From positions 1,674,001 through 1,738,000 of the forward strand of contig CBDDGS010000019.1 of assembly GCA_965227935.1 (NCBI GenBank): DNA of 64,000 nt, written 5' to 3'. The stretch comes from JAWPMT01 sp965227935. GTDB lineage: Bacteria; Bacteroidota; Bacteroidia; Cytophagales; Cyclobacteriaceae. The notes beneath the pieces are model-generated. The model saw nothing but the letters and a program-made list of their open reading frames with translations. It did not search any database and was not told the origin of the DNA. Positions 36,801 to 44,811 of this stretch are shown one piece after another (within the stretch, counting starts at the first letter, position 1; each line of letters starts with the position of its first letter). Position numbers and translations under genes: made by a program.

Positions 36801-39800
36801 TTGTCGGTCACTGCAGGTGCTGGCACTGTAACAGCTGCTTCACAAACGCCTGCATCAGCTGAGACAGTAATATCGTCTGGTGCTGTGAGCCCAGGTGCCT
36901 GGTCATCGATGACAGTGATGCTCATGGAAGCGGTGGTCGTATTGCCTGAAGCATCGGTGACAGTCCACTGTACGATGGTAGTGCCCAATGGATAGATACC
37001 ACTGGCATTGTCGGTAGCATTGAAGTCATTGGCGACGGATGCTACTTCGCAATTGTCGGTCACTGCTGGCGCTGGTACAGTCACGGCCGCCTCACAGACG
37101 CCTGGATCGGCAGAGACAGTAATATCAGCAGGCACTGTGAGCCCTGGGGCCTGATCATCGATGACAGTGATGCTCATGGAAGCGGTGGTCGTATTGCCTG
37201 AGGCATCGGTGACCGTCCACTGTACAATGGTAGTGCCCAATGGATAGATACCACTGGCATTGTCGGTAGCATTGAAGTCATTGGCGACGGATGCCACTTC
37301 GCAATTGTCGGTTACTGCTGGTGCTGGCACAGTCACTGCTGCCTCGCAGACCCCGTCATCGGCTGAGACAGTAATATCGTCTGGTACTGTAAGCCCTGGC
37401 GCCTGATCATCGATGACGGTGATGCTCATGGAAGCGGTGGTCGTATTGCCTGAGGCATCGGTGACAGTCCACTCTACGACGGTTGTGCCCAATGGATAGA
37501 CACCACTGGCATTGTCGGTAGCATTGAAGTCATTGGTGACGGATGCCACCTCGCAATTATCGGTTACAAGCGGCAGTGGTACCGTAACGAAAGCGGTACA
37601 CTGCTCATCATCGGCAGCAACTTCTATCTCTGCCACGATATCGACGCTCGGCGGAGCAGTATCTTCTACGACGATCGTCACAGGCTGTGAAGTGGCGGAG
37701 CAGCCATTGGCATCAGTAATCGTCAGGATATAGTCTCCAGGAGTGCTCACGACGATATTGGCGGTTGTTTCCCCTGAGGACCATAGATACTCTTCGTAGC
37801 CTTCAGGGCCTTCCAGTGTGACCGAACTACCAGGGCAGAAAGTGGTTGGGCCCTGGGCCGTGATCAACGGTGTCTCTGGCAATGGGTGTATGACTATATC
37901 AATGTCATCACTACTGGTACATCCATTGGCATCGACGACTGTGACAGTGTAGGTCCCTGAGGCGTCTACATCAATGGTTTGTGTCAATTCGCCGGTGGAC
38001 CATGCATAGGTGGTATAGCCTGCTCCTGCATCGAGGGTGATGACACTTCCTTCACATGCCGCTTGCGTGCCGCTTTGGATGGCCACCTGCTGGTGATCAT
38101 AAATTGTCAAAGCACCACTCTCACTAAAGACTTCTGCGTCCTCAGTGTTTACGACCCTTATAATTGCATCCGTGCTACTGCTGGTGTTTAGAGGGATCGA
38201 CCAGTTGAAGCCATTATCCGAAGCGTCCAGGTTGTCTCCTACCACGATGAAGTCCCCTCCTCCGTTCATCGACAAGAGCACATCCACTTCCTGGACTTCG
38301 ATACTCTCCCAGGTGGCGGATATAACATCTCCAGGACAATAGACCTCCCCTCCAGCCGGAGTAAGAAGAGTAATGACGGACGCTTTTTGCAGTTCAAAAC
38401 AGACATCGGCCAAAAACTTCGACTCGGTGTTCCCAACACTGTCAGTGGCAACAGAGTATAAGCAATACTCCTCTCCAGGCTCGCCGACGAACGGGTATTC
38501 CTCGTCTATCTTCAGATCTGCCTTCAGTAACTCGAAGCGTGAATTGCCTCCCTCGGAAACATATAGGTCGTAACTCTCCACACCACTAGCAGGAGCGCCG
38601 AAATCGTCTTCCGCCAAAACGGAGATCATCGTCAGAGAATCAGCTGGTGAGGTTACATCATTCACCCTTGAACTGGCTGGAAAAGCGTCTACCAGGTTGG
38701 TGTGTGTATTGGTGAGTAGCGATTCGTTTTTATCGAAAACAATATCTGCAAACGCGGTAATGGTGTCCCCTGTTTGCGCAACACGGTTGGGCTTCATCGT
38801 GAAATTCACGAAACCTTCACCACCTCTTGTGGTGGTATCGTTGACCAGAAGGAAGCCTAGTAGCGCGTCGTCTGGAGGCAATCCCGTATTGGGGTCTTTG
38901 GACTCGAAAATCCAGAATGCCTCTTTCTTTGTCACGTCCAGACCAGCAGTCAGGTCCACAACGACACCTAACGAATCGGCAACGTCGAGTCTTGTACTGT
39001 AGAAGGTATTGCCCTCGGGAACATCGAAGATGAAGTCTCCGAACCCAAAGCTTCCGAGTCTGAATGAGAACAGGTTCGCGTCAGGGTCGATAGGCGCCCT
39101 TACCGTCACGACTTGTGCTGGAGAAGTGGCGAAATCGGGATCATTTTCAAAGCGGATCTTGTAAGGAAGTGTCTCGTCGATGGCCACCCATTTTTCTTCC
39201 CCGACTCCCTCTGGCCCTGTGATGTCATTGGGGTCAAAAGAACCAACAACCGGCGTTCCGAAGTCATCCCTGTTCGGATTGTCGTCACTACAATCTCTGG
39301 TCGTGAATTCGACTTCGGCCTTCGCTTCTGCAAAGCAGCCATCCACATCAGTGGCGGTCACCGTAAAAGAGCCAGATCTGGCGATCTTAACAGACTGTGA
39401 AGAAGTACCGTTGCTCCACTGATATTGACAGTCTTCGCAGTCGGTGGCATTGGCAAATAGACGCACCTCAGGTGGTGGATCACCTTGACACTTTGTTTTC
39501 TTGCCCCCTCCTGCAATACGTACTTGCGGCTTGTTCTCCTCTACACCGACTTCAATGGTTTCTTCGAAAATGCATCCGTCCCTATCAAAGATCTTGATGG
39601 TATAGGAACCCGCTGCCACATCCACTAGGTCCTCCCCTGTTTCGCCATTGGACCATTCGAAAGTGTAAGTTCCATTGGACCCATCAACGGTTAGGTCGAT
39701 GGCCCCATCTTCCTTGCCATTACACGAGGCGTCCGTCACCTCCCAACTAACACCTGCAAACGCAGATAAACTGACCACGCTGCTTAGTAGCAACATGAGC

Positions 39801-39850
39801 AGTTTTGCCGAAGGCTTTTTGAGGACGTTATGAAGTAGCCATGCCATCAT
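30872..39850 (-). CDS. Giant HYR-repeat surface protein with T9SS type A sorting domain
   Basis: 2992 residues. Order: signal peptide (about 1-32, SSVVSLSAFAG); two SprB-like Ig modules (about 33-190); a 'DPND' module (about 205-405, DPNDITGPEGVGEEKW to FDKNESLLTNTHTN); FN3 and Ig-like modules (about 405-750); twenty identical-length 84-residue HYR units (755-2434), each with DNCE and GVCEAA cysteines; two divergent HYR units (about 2435-2600); a beta-helix-like stretch with repeated V/K strands (about 2680-2890); and a type A T9SS tail (about 2905-2992, VVYPNPFEVLVNIEF, GIYFYRLQLGKQRY). It is exported through the outer membrane by the T9SS and probably attached to the surface as an adhesin or stalk. 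It is the last gene of a four-gene operon, with ATGA overlap at its start (a second ATG lies one codon downstream). Confidence 0.93.
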   Translation of the reverse strand: MMAWLLHNVLKKPSAKLLMLLLSSVVSLSAFAGVSWEVTDASCNGKEDGAIDLTVDGSNGTYTFEWSNGETGEDLVDVAAGSYTIKIFDRDGCIFEETIEVGVEENKPQVRIAGGGKKTKCQGDPPPEVRLFANATDCEDCQYQWSNGTSSQSVKIARSGSFTVTATDVDGCFAEAKAEVEFTTRDCSDDNPNRDDFGTPVVGSFDPNDITGPEGVGEEKWVAIDETLPYKIRFENDPDFATSPAQVVTVRAPIDPDANLFSFRLGSFGFGDFIFDVPEGNTFYSTRLDVADSLGVVVDLTAGLDVTKKEAFWIFESKDPNTGLPPDDALLGFLLVNDTTTRGGEGFVNFTMKPNRVAQTGDTITAFADIVFDKNESLLTNTHTNLVDAFPASSRVNDVTSPADSLTMISVLAEDDFGAPASGVESYDLYVSEGGNSRFELLKADLKIDEEYPFVGEPGEEYCLYSVATDSVGNTESKFLADVCFELQKASVITLLTPAGGEVYCPGDVISATWESIEVQEVDVLLSMNGGGDFIVVGDNLDASDNGFNWSIPLNTSSSTDAIIRVVNTEDAEVFSESGALTIYDHQQVAIQSGTQAACEGSVITLDAGAGYTTYAWSTGELTQTIDVDASGTYTVTVVDANGCTSSDDIDIVIHPLPETPLITAQGPTTFCPGSSVTLEGPEGYEEYLWSSGETTANIVVSTPGDYILTITDANGCSATSQPVTIVVEDTAPPSVDIVAEIEVAADDEQCTAFVTVPLPLVTDNCEVASVTNDFNATDNASGVYPLGTTVVEWTVTDASGNTTTASMSITVIDDQAPGLTVPDDITVSADDGVCEAAVTVPAPAVTDNCEVASVANDFNATDNASGIYPLGTTIVQWTVTDASGNTTTASMSITVIDDQAPGLTVPADITVSADPGVCEAAVTVPAPAVTDNCEVASVANDFNATDNASGIYPLGTTIVQWTVTDASGNTTTASMSITVIDDQAPGLTAPDDITVSADAGVCEAAVTVPAPAVTDNCEVAAVANDFNATDNASGVYPLGTTVVEWTVTDASGNTTTASMTITVIDDQAPGLTVPADITVSADPGVCEAAVTVPAPAVTDNCEVAAVANDFNATDNASGIYPLGTTVVEWTVTDASGNTTTASMSITIIDDQAPGLTAPADITVSADAGVCEAAVTVPTPVVTDNCEVASVANDFNATDNASGIYPLGTTIVQWTVTDASGNTTTASMSITVIDDQAPGLTVPEDITVSADAGVCEAAVTVPTPVVTDNCEVASVANDFNATDNASGIYPLGTTIVQWTVTDASGNTTTASMSITVIDDQAPGLTVPEDITVSADAGVCEAAVNVPAPVVIDNCEVAAVTNDFNATDNASGVYPLGTTVVEWTITDASGNTTMASMSITVIDDQAPGLTVPDDITLSADAGVCEAAVTVPAPAVTDNCEVAAIINDFNATDNASGVYPLGTTVVEWIVTDASGNTTTASMSITVIDDQAPGLTAPDDITVSADAGVCEAAVTVPAPVVTDNCEVAAVTNDFNATDNASGVYPLGTTVVEWTVTDASGNTTTASMSITVIDDQAPRLTVPDDITVSADAGVCEAAVTVPAPAVTDNCEVEAIINDFNATDNASGVYPLGTTVVQWTVTDASGNTTTASMSITVIDDQAPGLTAPDDITVSADAGVCEAAVTAPAPAVTDNCEVEAIINDFNATDNASGVYPLGTTVVQWTVTDASGNTTTASMSITVIDDQAPGLTVPDDITVSADAGVCEAAVTVPAPAVTDNCEVTAVANDFNATDNASGVYPLGTTVVEWTVTDASGNTTTASMSITVIDDQAPGLTVPDDITVSADDGVCEAAVTVPAPAVTDNCEVVAVANDFNATDNASGIYPLGTTIVQWTVTDASGNTTTASMSITVIDDQAPGLTAPDEITVSADPGVCEAAVTVPAPVVTDNCELAAVTNDFNATDNASGVYPLGTTVVEWTVTDASGNTTTASMTITVIDDQAPGLTVPDDITVSADPGVCEAAVTVPAPVVTDNCELAAVTNDFNATDNASGVYPLGTTVVEWTVTDASGNTTTASMSITVIDDQAPGLTVPADITVSADPGVCEAAVTVPAPVVTDNCEVAAVTNDFNATDNASGVYPLGTTVVEWTVTDASGNSTTASMSITVIDDQEPGLTVPADITVSADAGVCEAAVTVPAPVVTDNCEVAAVTNDFNATDNASGIYPLGTTVVEWTVTDASGNTTTASMSITVIDDQAPGLTVPDDITVSADAGVCEAAVTVPAPAVTDNCEVAAVVNDFNATDNASGIYPLGTTVVQWTVTDASGNTTTASMSITVIDDQAPGLTVPDDITVSADAGVCEAAVTVPAPAVTDNCEVASVTNDFNATDNASGVYPVGVTEVLWTVIDASGNVSKDITTVTVIDSEAPTIVVINEIAQSVDPTGCEALVTVPLPVVDDNCGVASVINDYNGTDNASGPYGLGTTVVNWTVTDHAGNISEAITIVEIDDPTAPIIICPNDTAVCAQTMAGSIVSFELPEVSDNCGQWTLQGTHAPGDFFPIGETIVTYTAMDKSGNHADCSFTVTVEPPLPDINIIATELPEYCQGDGLTLTAFAPGAQGYVWASGESGPSITVNANGSYQVMATTPDGCLLTNVYTVVGFDVTSLLSAYTILAEKEVHMHENKVLAGGVGIMETKGKAKIHENTSIEGPRTFVKASKLDLKNESTVTKFVQGIPDISIPLFRSNPYKDGEKVKVEEGETVILHDSIYGKVEVKDGGTVIFEYPSVFLKELKTKENAQIKFVSQTHVFISKKVDFGESTALNPDGHLLRMFVKDKVKVKEGSAIKGVIDTRKELDVKGKAGLTTTMEGMFIAKEVDAKGDVIWSWNEDQNCLDSEPTPFIPQQAKQEAGEGLLLTPGEEGSSIALVVYPNPFEVLVNIEFTPTADEHALMEIFDLQGLRTEVLIDEWVEGGVTKKVVFNPHQLAQGIYFYRLQLGKQRYFGRLVYSK
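32549..37588 (-). repeat. Twenty tandem 252-bp coding repeats (HYR units)
   Basis: An exact 5040-bp array with no length change between units. Each unit encodes 84 residues beginning VTVPAPxVTDNCE, running through NDFNATDNASG and TDASGN, and ending VSADxGVCEAA. Units differ at a few fixed positions (A/V after AP, I/V before YPLG, V/I and E/Q before W, P/D/A/E before DITVSA). High nucleotide identity between units indicates recent expansion or ongoing homogenisation. Two divergent units flank the downstream-coding side. Confidence 0.97.
35821..36370 (-). repeat. Perfect 298-nt tandem duplication within the HYR array
   Basis: Positions 35821-36118 and 36073-36370 are identical base for base at a lag of 252. 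The match breaks at 35820/36072 and at 36119/36371. The two copies share one unit length plus 46 nt. This is the footprint of a very recent unequal crossover, slippage or gene-conversion event. Confidence 0.93.
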
Positions 39851-41925
39851 TCACGTTTCTTTTTTTTCAGTGCCAAAATCACCTCTGCCGGCGGGCCTTG
39901 CCGGCGATCTTCGTTGACCGCTGCTACCCTGAAAGTGTAGGCCTCTCGCTTCGTATCAGGTAGTTGATAGGTGAGTTCATTGGTCTTCACAAGTTTCTGC
40001 TGCTTAATGAGATACCCTTCTTCACTTTCATCCACCCACAGTTGATAGCCGATTACGGCCTTTCCACCCGTTTCAGGAGCCTCCCATTTCAATTCAGCAA
40101 AGCGGAGCTTCTTTTCCTTTTTGAGGTTGGCCTCCAGATTCTCCGGAGGTGGAACCAGGGAGGCGTTTCTGAACCGAGGGAGGTAGAGACTCTTCTCCAG
40201 ACTGCTGGAAGTCGTGAGGATACCAATGGCTTCGACCCGCACTTTTACCATTCCATCATCGGTGATCGACGGTTTGGCAATGCGCCACGAACGTAGGTCT
40301 TTGCCGACTTCTGAAGTGTCGGCTACCATCGTGCCATTCATGAAGACGTTGAAGCCATATATATTGAATTCCTCAGGGAAGCTCCAACTGGCCACCAGTG
40401 AGGCCTTATCACCCACAGCAACTGAGAAGTTCTGTGGTCGGGGCAATAGCAAGGCATCCACATCGATACTTAATTCCAGGTACGGTGCGCGATCGCCATA
40501 TTCGTTGATGGGCTCAATCCGGAACTGATATGTTCGGCCTTTCGTGCGCCCAATCTTTTGCCTATGGCTGTTGCTAGTGACCGTGCCCACGCTGGCAAGC
40601 AGTAGGAACTCGTCAGGTTCAAGCTCGTCAGAATAGATCAGGTAGCCAACTGTGGCAGAGTCATCGGTTGCTCTGGCTTCCCACACCAGGTTGATGTAAG
40701 GGCCACCGTCAATGACTTCGAATGTCGCCTGGCCAAAAGCAGGAGTTTTGGCTTGTGGGCTTCCAAGGTATAGATAGTTGTAGGTTGATGAAGTGCCGTA
40801 CTCGACCTCGGTGCCTACTACTTTCAATCGGTATAGATACCTGCTACCGTATTCCAAAGCAGTGCTGTCGGTGAATGCCGTGGAGTCGGCGCTAGTCTCG
40901 CCTATCTGGGAAAAGTCGATCACCGATGCCAACGATCGTTCGATGACGACCTTTTCTATCCGCTCACGATCCTGTCTGTTCCAATCGGCAGCCCAAAGCA
41001 GACGGCACTGGGTATCATTCTCGATCGTGATGGTATCTAGTGAAGGGATTAATAGGGCCTTGTACAAACTCGCCTCATACTCCTTTTCGACCCGGATGAT
41101 CTCCTCCTGGAATTTGTTTACAACCCCAATGGCATAGATGTGATCTTCTTCAGGATCAGCACTATTATCTGTGTATTCATATCGGAAAAGGCCGTTGGAC
41201 TTCGATGCCGGGATGACCGATACGTCACTGATCTTCTCCACTTGATCCGCTTTCTTGCCTCTGTAGAGGTCAAAAGAGAAGACCCCAGCATTGGCAATAC
41301 TGGCGCTATCTATTTCCCAGATGCATCTCACTGTCCCTGCCCGCTTTTCGAATCTTGGTTCGAAGGTCAGTTCGACAGGCTGGGGTTCGTACGTGGCTAG
41401 GGCCTCGTCTTTGATTGACCCATTGGACCGCACGAAGAACACGCCATATTCCGTATCGACATCTTTCTCATACTGGTTGTCGATAAAGCCGAAGCCCATA
41501 ATGAGTGCCAGTTGAAAGTCAGCTTTCATCCGTAACCGATCTCCTGATTGCAGTCCGCCCACTTTCTTCAAGGTGGACAGCATTCTCTCTTCTGAAAAGG
41601 CTTTCAGCTTGCCTTGCTCCAGGTACTCGGTCAATGTGGCCATGACCCTGGCGGTTTGCTCCTCATCGAGACCGCTGTTGGCCCACTCCCGGTCCAGGCC
41701 GATCTGTGGTTTGATAGGATCTGGATGGAGTTGTTCCCAAGACTGATCAGCGCCTCGTTTCTTGATAATAAAGCCTTCGAGATCCTGGGGCCAATCTCGC
41801 GTTTCAATGTACAACTTGGTCTGACCTTCGACGGAGGATCCGAACAACGCCGCCCATTGAGCATATGCGGATAGCGTCGCTGCAAAGTAAATGGTCGATA
41901 TGGTCAACAATCGTTTCATCTCCAT
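39847..41925 (-). CDS. Exported FN3 domain protein of the giant surface operon
   Basis: A 692-residue protein with a signal peptide (RLLTISTIYFAATLSAYAQ). Residues about 25-165 form a unique mixed helical/beta domain (LFGSSVEGQTKLYIETRDW, MATLTEYLEQGKLKAFSEER) that I do not recognise. Several fibronectin type III domains follow from about 180 to the end (INLVWEARATDDSATVGYLI, GYQLWVDESEEGYLIK, YTFRVAAVNEDRRQGPPAE). It ends in KKKKRE, with no T9SS sorting domain. The ATG overlaps the previous stop (TGATG), and its own stop overlaps the next gene by 4 nt, so it is co-translated with both. It is probably periplasmic or surface, as an assembly factor or structural subunit of the same complex. Confidence 0.82.
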   Translation of the reverse strand: MEMKRLLTISTIYFAATLSAYAQWAALFGSSVEGQTKLYIETRDWPQDLEGFIIKKRGADQSWEQLHPDPIKPQIGLDREWANSGLDEEQTARVMATLTEYLEQGKLKAFSEERMLSTLKKVGGLQSGDRLRMKADFQLALIMGFGFIDNQYEKDVDTEYGVFFVRSNGSIKDEALATYEPQPVELTFEPRFEKRAGTVRCIWEIDSASIANAGVFSFDLYRGKKADQVEKISDVSVIPASKSNGLFRYEYTDNSADPEEDHIYAIGVVNKFQEEIIRVEKEYEASLYKALLIPSLDTITIENDTQCRLLWAADWNRQDRERIEKVVIERSLASVIDFSQIGETSADSTAFTDSTALEYGSRYLYRLKVVGTEVEYGTSSTYNYLYLGSPQAKTPAFGQATFEVIDGGPYINLVWEARATDDSATVGYLIYSDELEPDEFLLLASVGTVTSNSHRQKIGRTKGRTYQFRIEPINEYGDRAPYLELSIDVDALLLPRPQNFSVAVGDKASLVASWSFPEEFNIYGFNVFMNGTMVADTSEVGKDLRSWRIAKPSITDDGMVKVRVEAIGILTTSSSLEKSLYLPRFRNASLVPPPENLEANLKKEKKLRFAELKWEAPETGGKAVIGYQLWVDESEEGYLIKQQKLVKTNELTYQLPDTKREAYTFRVAAVNEDRRQGPPAEVILALKKKKRE

Positions 41926-44804
41926 CAGAAGGTAAAGTCTACCTCTCCTGTCTCCGTCTCGTCACCAGAGGTAAAGGTTGCTTCCCCATAAATCCTCACT
42001 TCAGGGTTGTTATATTCTATATTCAGTTCTCCCGAAACCCCGGTGGTATACATGCTCACACAATCATCACCACAGGTGAAAGCACAAGGCCACTTCACAC
42101 TCATGTCACTAAAGCCGGAGGCGTTCACACCGAAGCTTCCGGTAATCCCCTCATTGTCCAGTTGGGCTGTAATATTGCCACCGAGCTCGACATCGAGCTG
42201 ACCTGTGATACCGAACCCAACCACATTGTCGGTGTCGTCAGCTGTTGCGCAAGTAGCTGGGTTGAACCCGGATGGGTACGTATAGTCGAATGTGTCGGAG
42301 TAATCCACTGAGCCACTTACGCTACCTTCCAACGCGAAGACATTGTCCATTGGTCCGGAAAAATTGATCGAGCCATTAAGGTTGATTTTCTCGAACAATT
42401 GGCCAGACAGACCGGCAGCATTCACAGAGTACTTATTATTCTGCCCAATGTTGAAATTGATTTTTCCTGATTGAAGCAGGACGGTCGTTCCCTTGCCCCT
42501 TGGGAATTTTATCGAGGCATCCAGAGATCCCCCGACATTACCGCTACCTAGTACGTATTCTACGTCAGCGTTCCCATTTACATAATAGGGCTGGTTACCA
42601 GGCACACGTATTCCGCCAGCTATTTCGATCTTATCGGCCGCTCCCAACGTTACCCTTAGACGTCCTTTGAGCTCTGCGAGGTTGGCAATGTCACCAATTC
42701 CCAGCTTGACACCCACCAAAACCTGGTCCTTGGCTGGTTTGCCCTGAATGCTACCGAAAGGGTCTGCAGGGTCCCAGTTGTAGCCAAACTCACCTCCAAA
42801 TTCGGAGACTTTTAACGGTGTCGCAGGAATGGGCACGCCTGCCTTGCCCCCATCAAGTCCCACTGCGAAAAAGCCGTAGTTAAAATCGCTCTCTGCACCA
42901 AGGATCGTGGTGCCTTCAACTTTTATGCCCCCCGTAAAACCGCCACGGAACTTACCGCGAAACTTCTGATCCTCATAGTCAATAAAGCCGCTTACCTCAA
43001 AGGGCTTACGCTTCACGTCCACCTTCGCTTTACCGATAGAGATTTCGCCACCGGCGCTGATCGCAAAGCGGGTCACCTCGACGTCCAAACTTGCGATCTT
43101 GAGATCTGCATCAAAAACGACACTCTGGTTCCCATCGTAGCTCGCATCTGTCATATTGAAGTAGAGACCACTATTGTATTTCACCTCGACCGCTCCGATG
43201 TCAAACCGCTCGAGTTTGCCCAGTGCCACCTCAAAACCCACATTATCAAAAGACTGATCGAAATCAGGATGTTGGGCACTTATACTGGACCCCACGATCG
43301 TACCGATGTCAAAATTGGTGTCCATGTCTCCAGAAAGATCACCCGACAAGTCGCAGCCAAAGGCTCTTACGCCATCCATGGAAGCCGAAGCGGTAATTGT
43401 TGCGCCGTCAAACGTCAAGGCCATAAGTATGTTTCCTTCGACAGAAGGCTTGATGTCATGGATCTCTATCTCTCCGGTCCCATTTTCGATATCGATCATG
43501 GATTCACTTATGTTCCATAGAAACTTGATGTCTAGCTTGTTGAGTGTGACATTGAATTGATTGGCCGTATAGGACACTGGGCCGTTGTCTTTGAGGCGGC
43601 CACTGAAGTCTCCATTTTTCAAAAGTGTGCCTGTGACCCGTGCGATGGTTTTTCGTTCCTTGATCAGCTCAATCTTTACCCCTGTTACACCACTGAAGTC
43701 CCACTCCCCTTCGAAACTTTGAGCAGAGGCATACTTATAAGCAAACTTGCCGGTGGTACCCTTCTTCAGTACGGCAATGCCCCCTAGCTTGGCGTCTTGC
43801 GTTTGGTTGACCTGGAACCTGATCTCGCCGGAAATTGCTCCGGAAGAAGATACTTCTATCTCCACCTCTGTCAAATCCGCCTTCAACTTGCCAAACTCGC
43901 GTGTCGATTCCTTTCCATTCCAGGTGATGTTTACCTCTTTGTATTCGGTACCTGATTGAGTGGTTCTCTCCTTCCAGGTAATGGTTACGCCTGATAAATC
44001 GTAATCATAGTTGAAGAGGTTGAGGCTCCCGACACTGATAGTGGCATCCGAAGTTTTGTAAATGCAGAACTCGTCTTCGTCCTTACCTTGTGAAACGACG
44101 GGCTCAGCGAAGCTTGCGGAAATCGGCCCGAAGGCCCTAATCTCGGTGATATCCGCACAACATTCCTGACCAACACAATAAGGCACATCGAGGTAGCAGC
44201 CGTCAATACCATCATCGGCAGCTTGCTCTTCTTGCGCCCTTACTGTGAGGTAACCTTCTTTTTCGCCAGCGGTAATTTCACCGCTAGATGGATCGATGCT
44301 CGCCCCCAGGTCATCATCTTGCAGCGACCAAACAACCTCAAACTCCTCAGGAGTGGTGATCGCCGTAGCGGTTGCCTTGGATTCTCCATCAGCGGGAAGC
44401 TTCTCGGGATCAAACTGAATTTCCGTTACCTGCAGAGGAGTTATGGTCATGGAATCATCGCACTTGAAGCCGTCCCTATCTTCCACCACAACTGTGTATG
44501 TGACCTCTTTGTCCTGTACAGTAACTGTAGGATTGGCCTCGTCTGAGGTAAAACTGCCGTCGCTCGCCGTCCATGAGTACTTGTAGTCACCTTCCGGGTC
44601 CGGACCCGCCGTAGGCTCTCCCCCAATGACCACCTCTTCGCCGGGACACGCTTGCTGATCCTCACCTGCATCGACCTCAGCAGCTCCCGCAAGCAGGGAG
44701 ATGCACATGAAAAACAAGGATACGATCAAACGCCTCCCTCGGAGCCAGTACGACCCCTGCACGTGGTCTATTATTATCAGATATGTCAATTTTTCAATCT
44801 TCAT
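41925..44804 (-). CDS. Exported beta-rich protein of the giant surface operon
   Basis: A 959-residue protein. The hydrophobic export core (RRLIVSLFFMCISLLAGAAE) starts near residue 24, so either the signal peptide has a long N-region or translation starts later, for example at GTG codon 15. Residues about 45-110 are a PKD/Ig-like domain (AGEDQQACPGEEVVIGG). From about 215 on, almost the whole chain consists of alternating short strands with many Gly, Asp and Thr (GEISIGKAKVDVKRKPFEVS, NVGGSLDASIKFPRG), resembling long beta-solenoid or AsmA/TamB-like sheets. It ends EVDFTF with a terminal Phe, as in many outer-membrane proteins. I recognise no family. It starts 7 nt after the 5391-residue gene and is TGATG-coupled to the FN3 gene. 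Confidence 0.78.
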   Translation of the reverse strand: MKIEKLTYLIIIDHVQGSYWLRGRRLIVSLFFMCISLLAGAAEVDAGEDQQACPGEEVVIGGEPTAGPDPEGDYKYSWTASDGSFTSDEANPTVTVQDKEVTYTVVVEDRDGFKCDDSMTITPLQVTEIQFDPEKLPADGESKATATAITTPEEFEVVWSLQDDDLGASIDPSSGEITAGEKEGYLTVRAQEEQAADDGIDGCYLDVPYCVGQECCADITEIRAFGPISASFAEPVVSQGKDEDEFCIYKTSDATISVGSLNLFNYDYDLSGVTITWKERTTQSGTEYKEVNITWNGKESTREFGKLKADLTEVEIEVSSSGAISGEIRFQVNQTQDAKLGGIAVLKKGTTGKFAYKYASAQSFEGEWDFSGVTGVKIELIKERKTIARVTGTLLKNGDFSGRLKDNGPVSYTANQFNVTLNKLDIKFLWNISESMIDIENGTGEIEIHDIKPSVEGNILMALTFDGATITASASMDGVRAFGCDLSGDLSGDMDTNFDIGTIVGSSISAQHPDFDQSFDNVGFEVALGKLERFDIGAVEVKYNSGLYFNMTDASYDGNQSVVFDADLKIASLDVEVTRFAISAGGEISIGKAKVDVKRKPFEVSGFIDYEDQKFRGKFRGGFTGGIKVEGTTILGAESDFNYGFFAVGLDGGKAGVPIPATPLKVSEFGGEFGYNWDPADPFGSIQGKPAKDQVLVGVKLGIGDIANLAELKGRLRVTLGAADKIEIAGGIRVPGNQPYYVNGNADVEYVLGSGNVGGSLDASIKFPRGKGTTVLLQSGKINFNIGQNNKYSVNAAGLSGQLFEKINLNGSINFSGPMDNVFALEGSVSGSVDYSDTFDYTYPSGFNPATCATADDTDNVVGFGITGQLDVELGGNITAQLDNEGITGSFGVNASGFSDMSVKWPCAFTCGDDCVSMYTTGVSGELNIEYNNPEVRIYGEATFTSGDETETGEVDFTF

Positions 44805-44811
44805 AATCCAA

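Noticed and set aside
32724..36995. A series of 79-codon plus-strand ORFs spaced 252 bp apart, all starting MSVALKSL
   Set aside because: They are antisense reflections of the HYR units: the same repeat lacks stops in that frame. Their periodicity follows the array, and they have no own start signals.
32549..37588. Regular repeats that might suggest a CRISPR or minisatellite
   Set aside because: The period of 252 nt, absence of unique spacers and unbroken reading frame show that it is a protein-domain array.
44805..44811. Possible frameshift or sequencing break splitting one giant gene
   Set aside because: The upstream gene ends in a clean stop and the next begins with its own ATG and export signal, so two genes are more likely than one broken gene.
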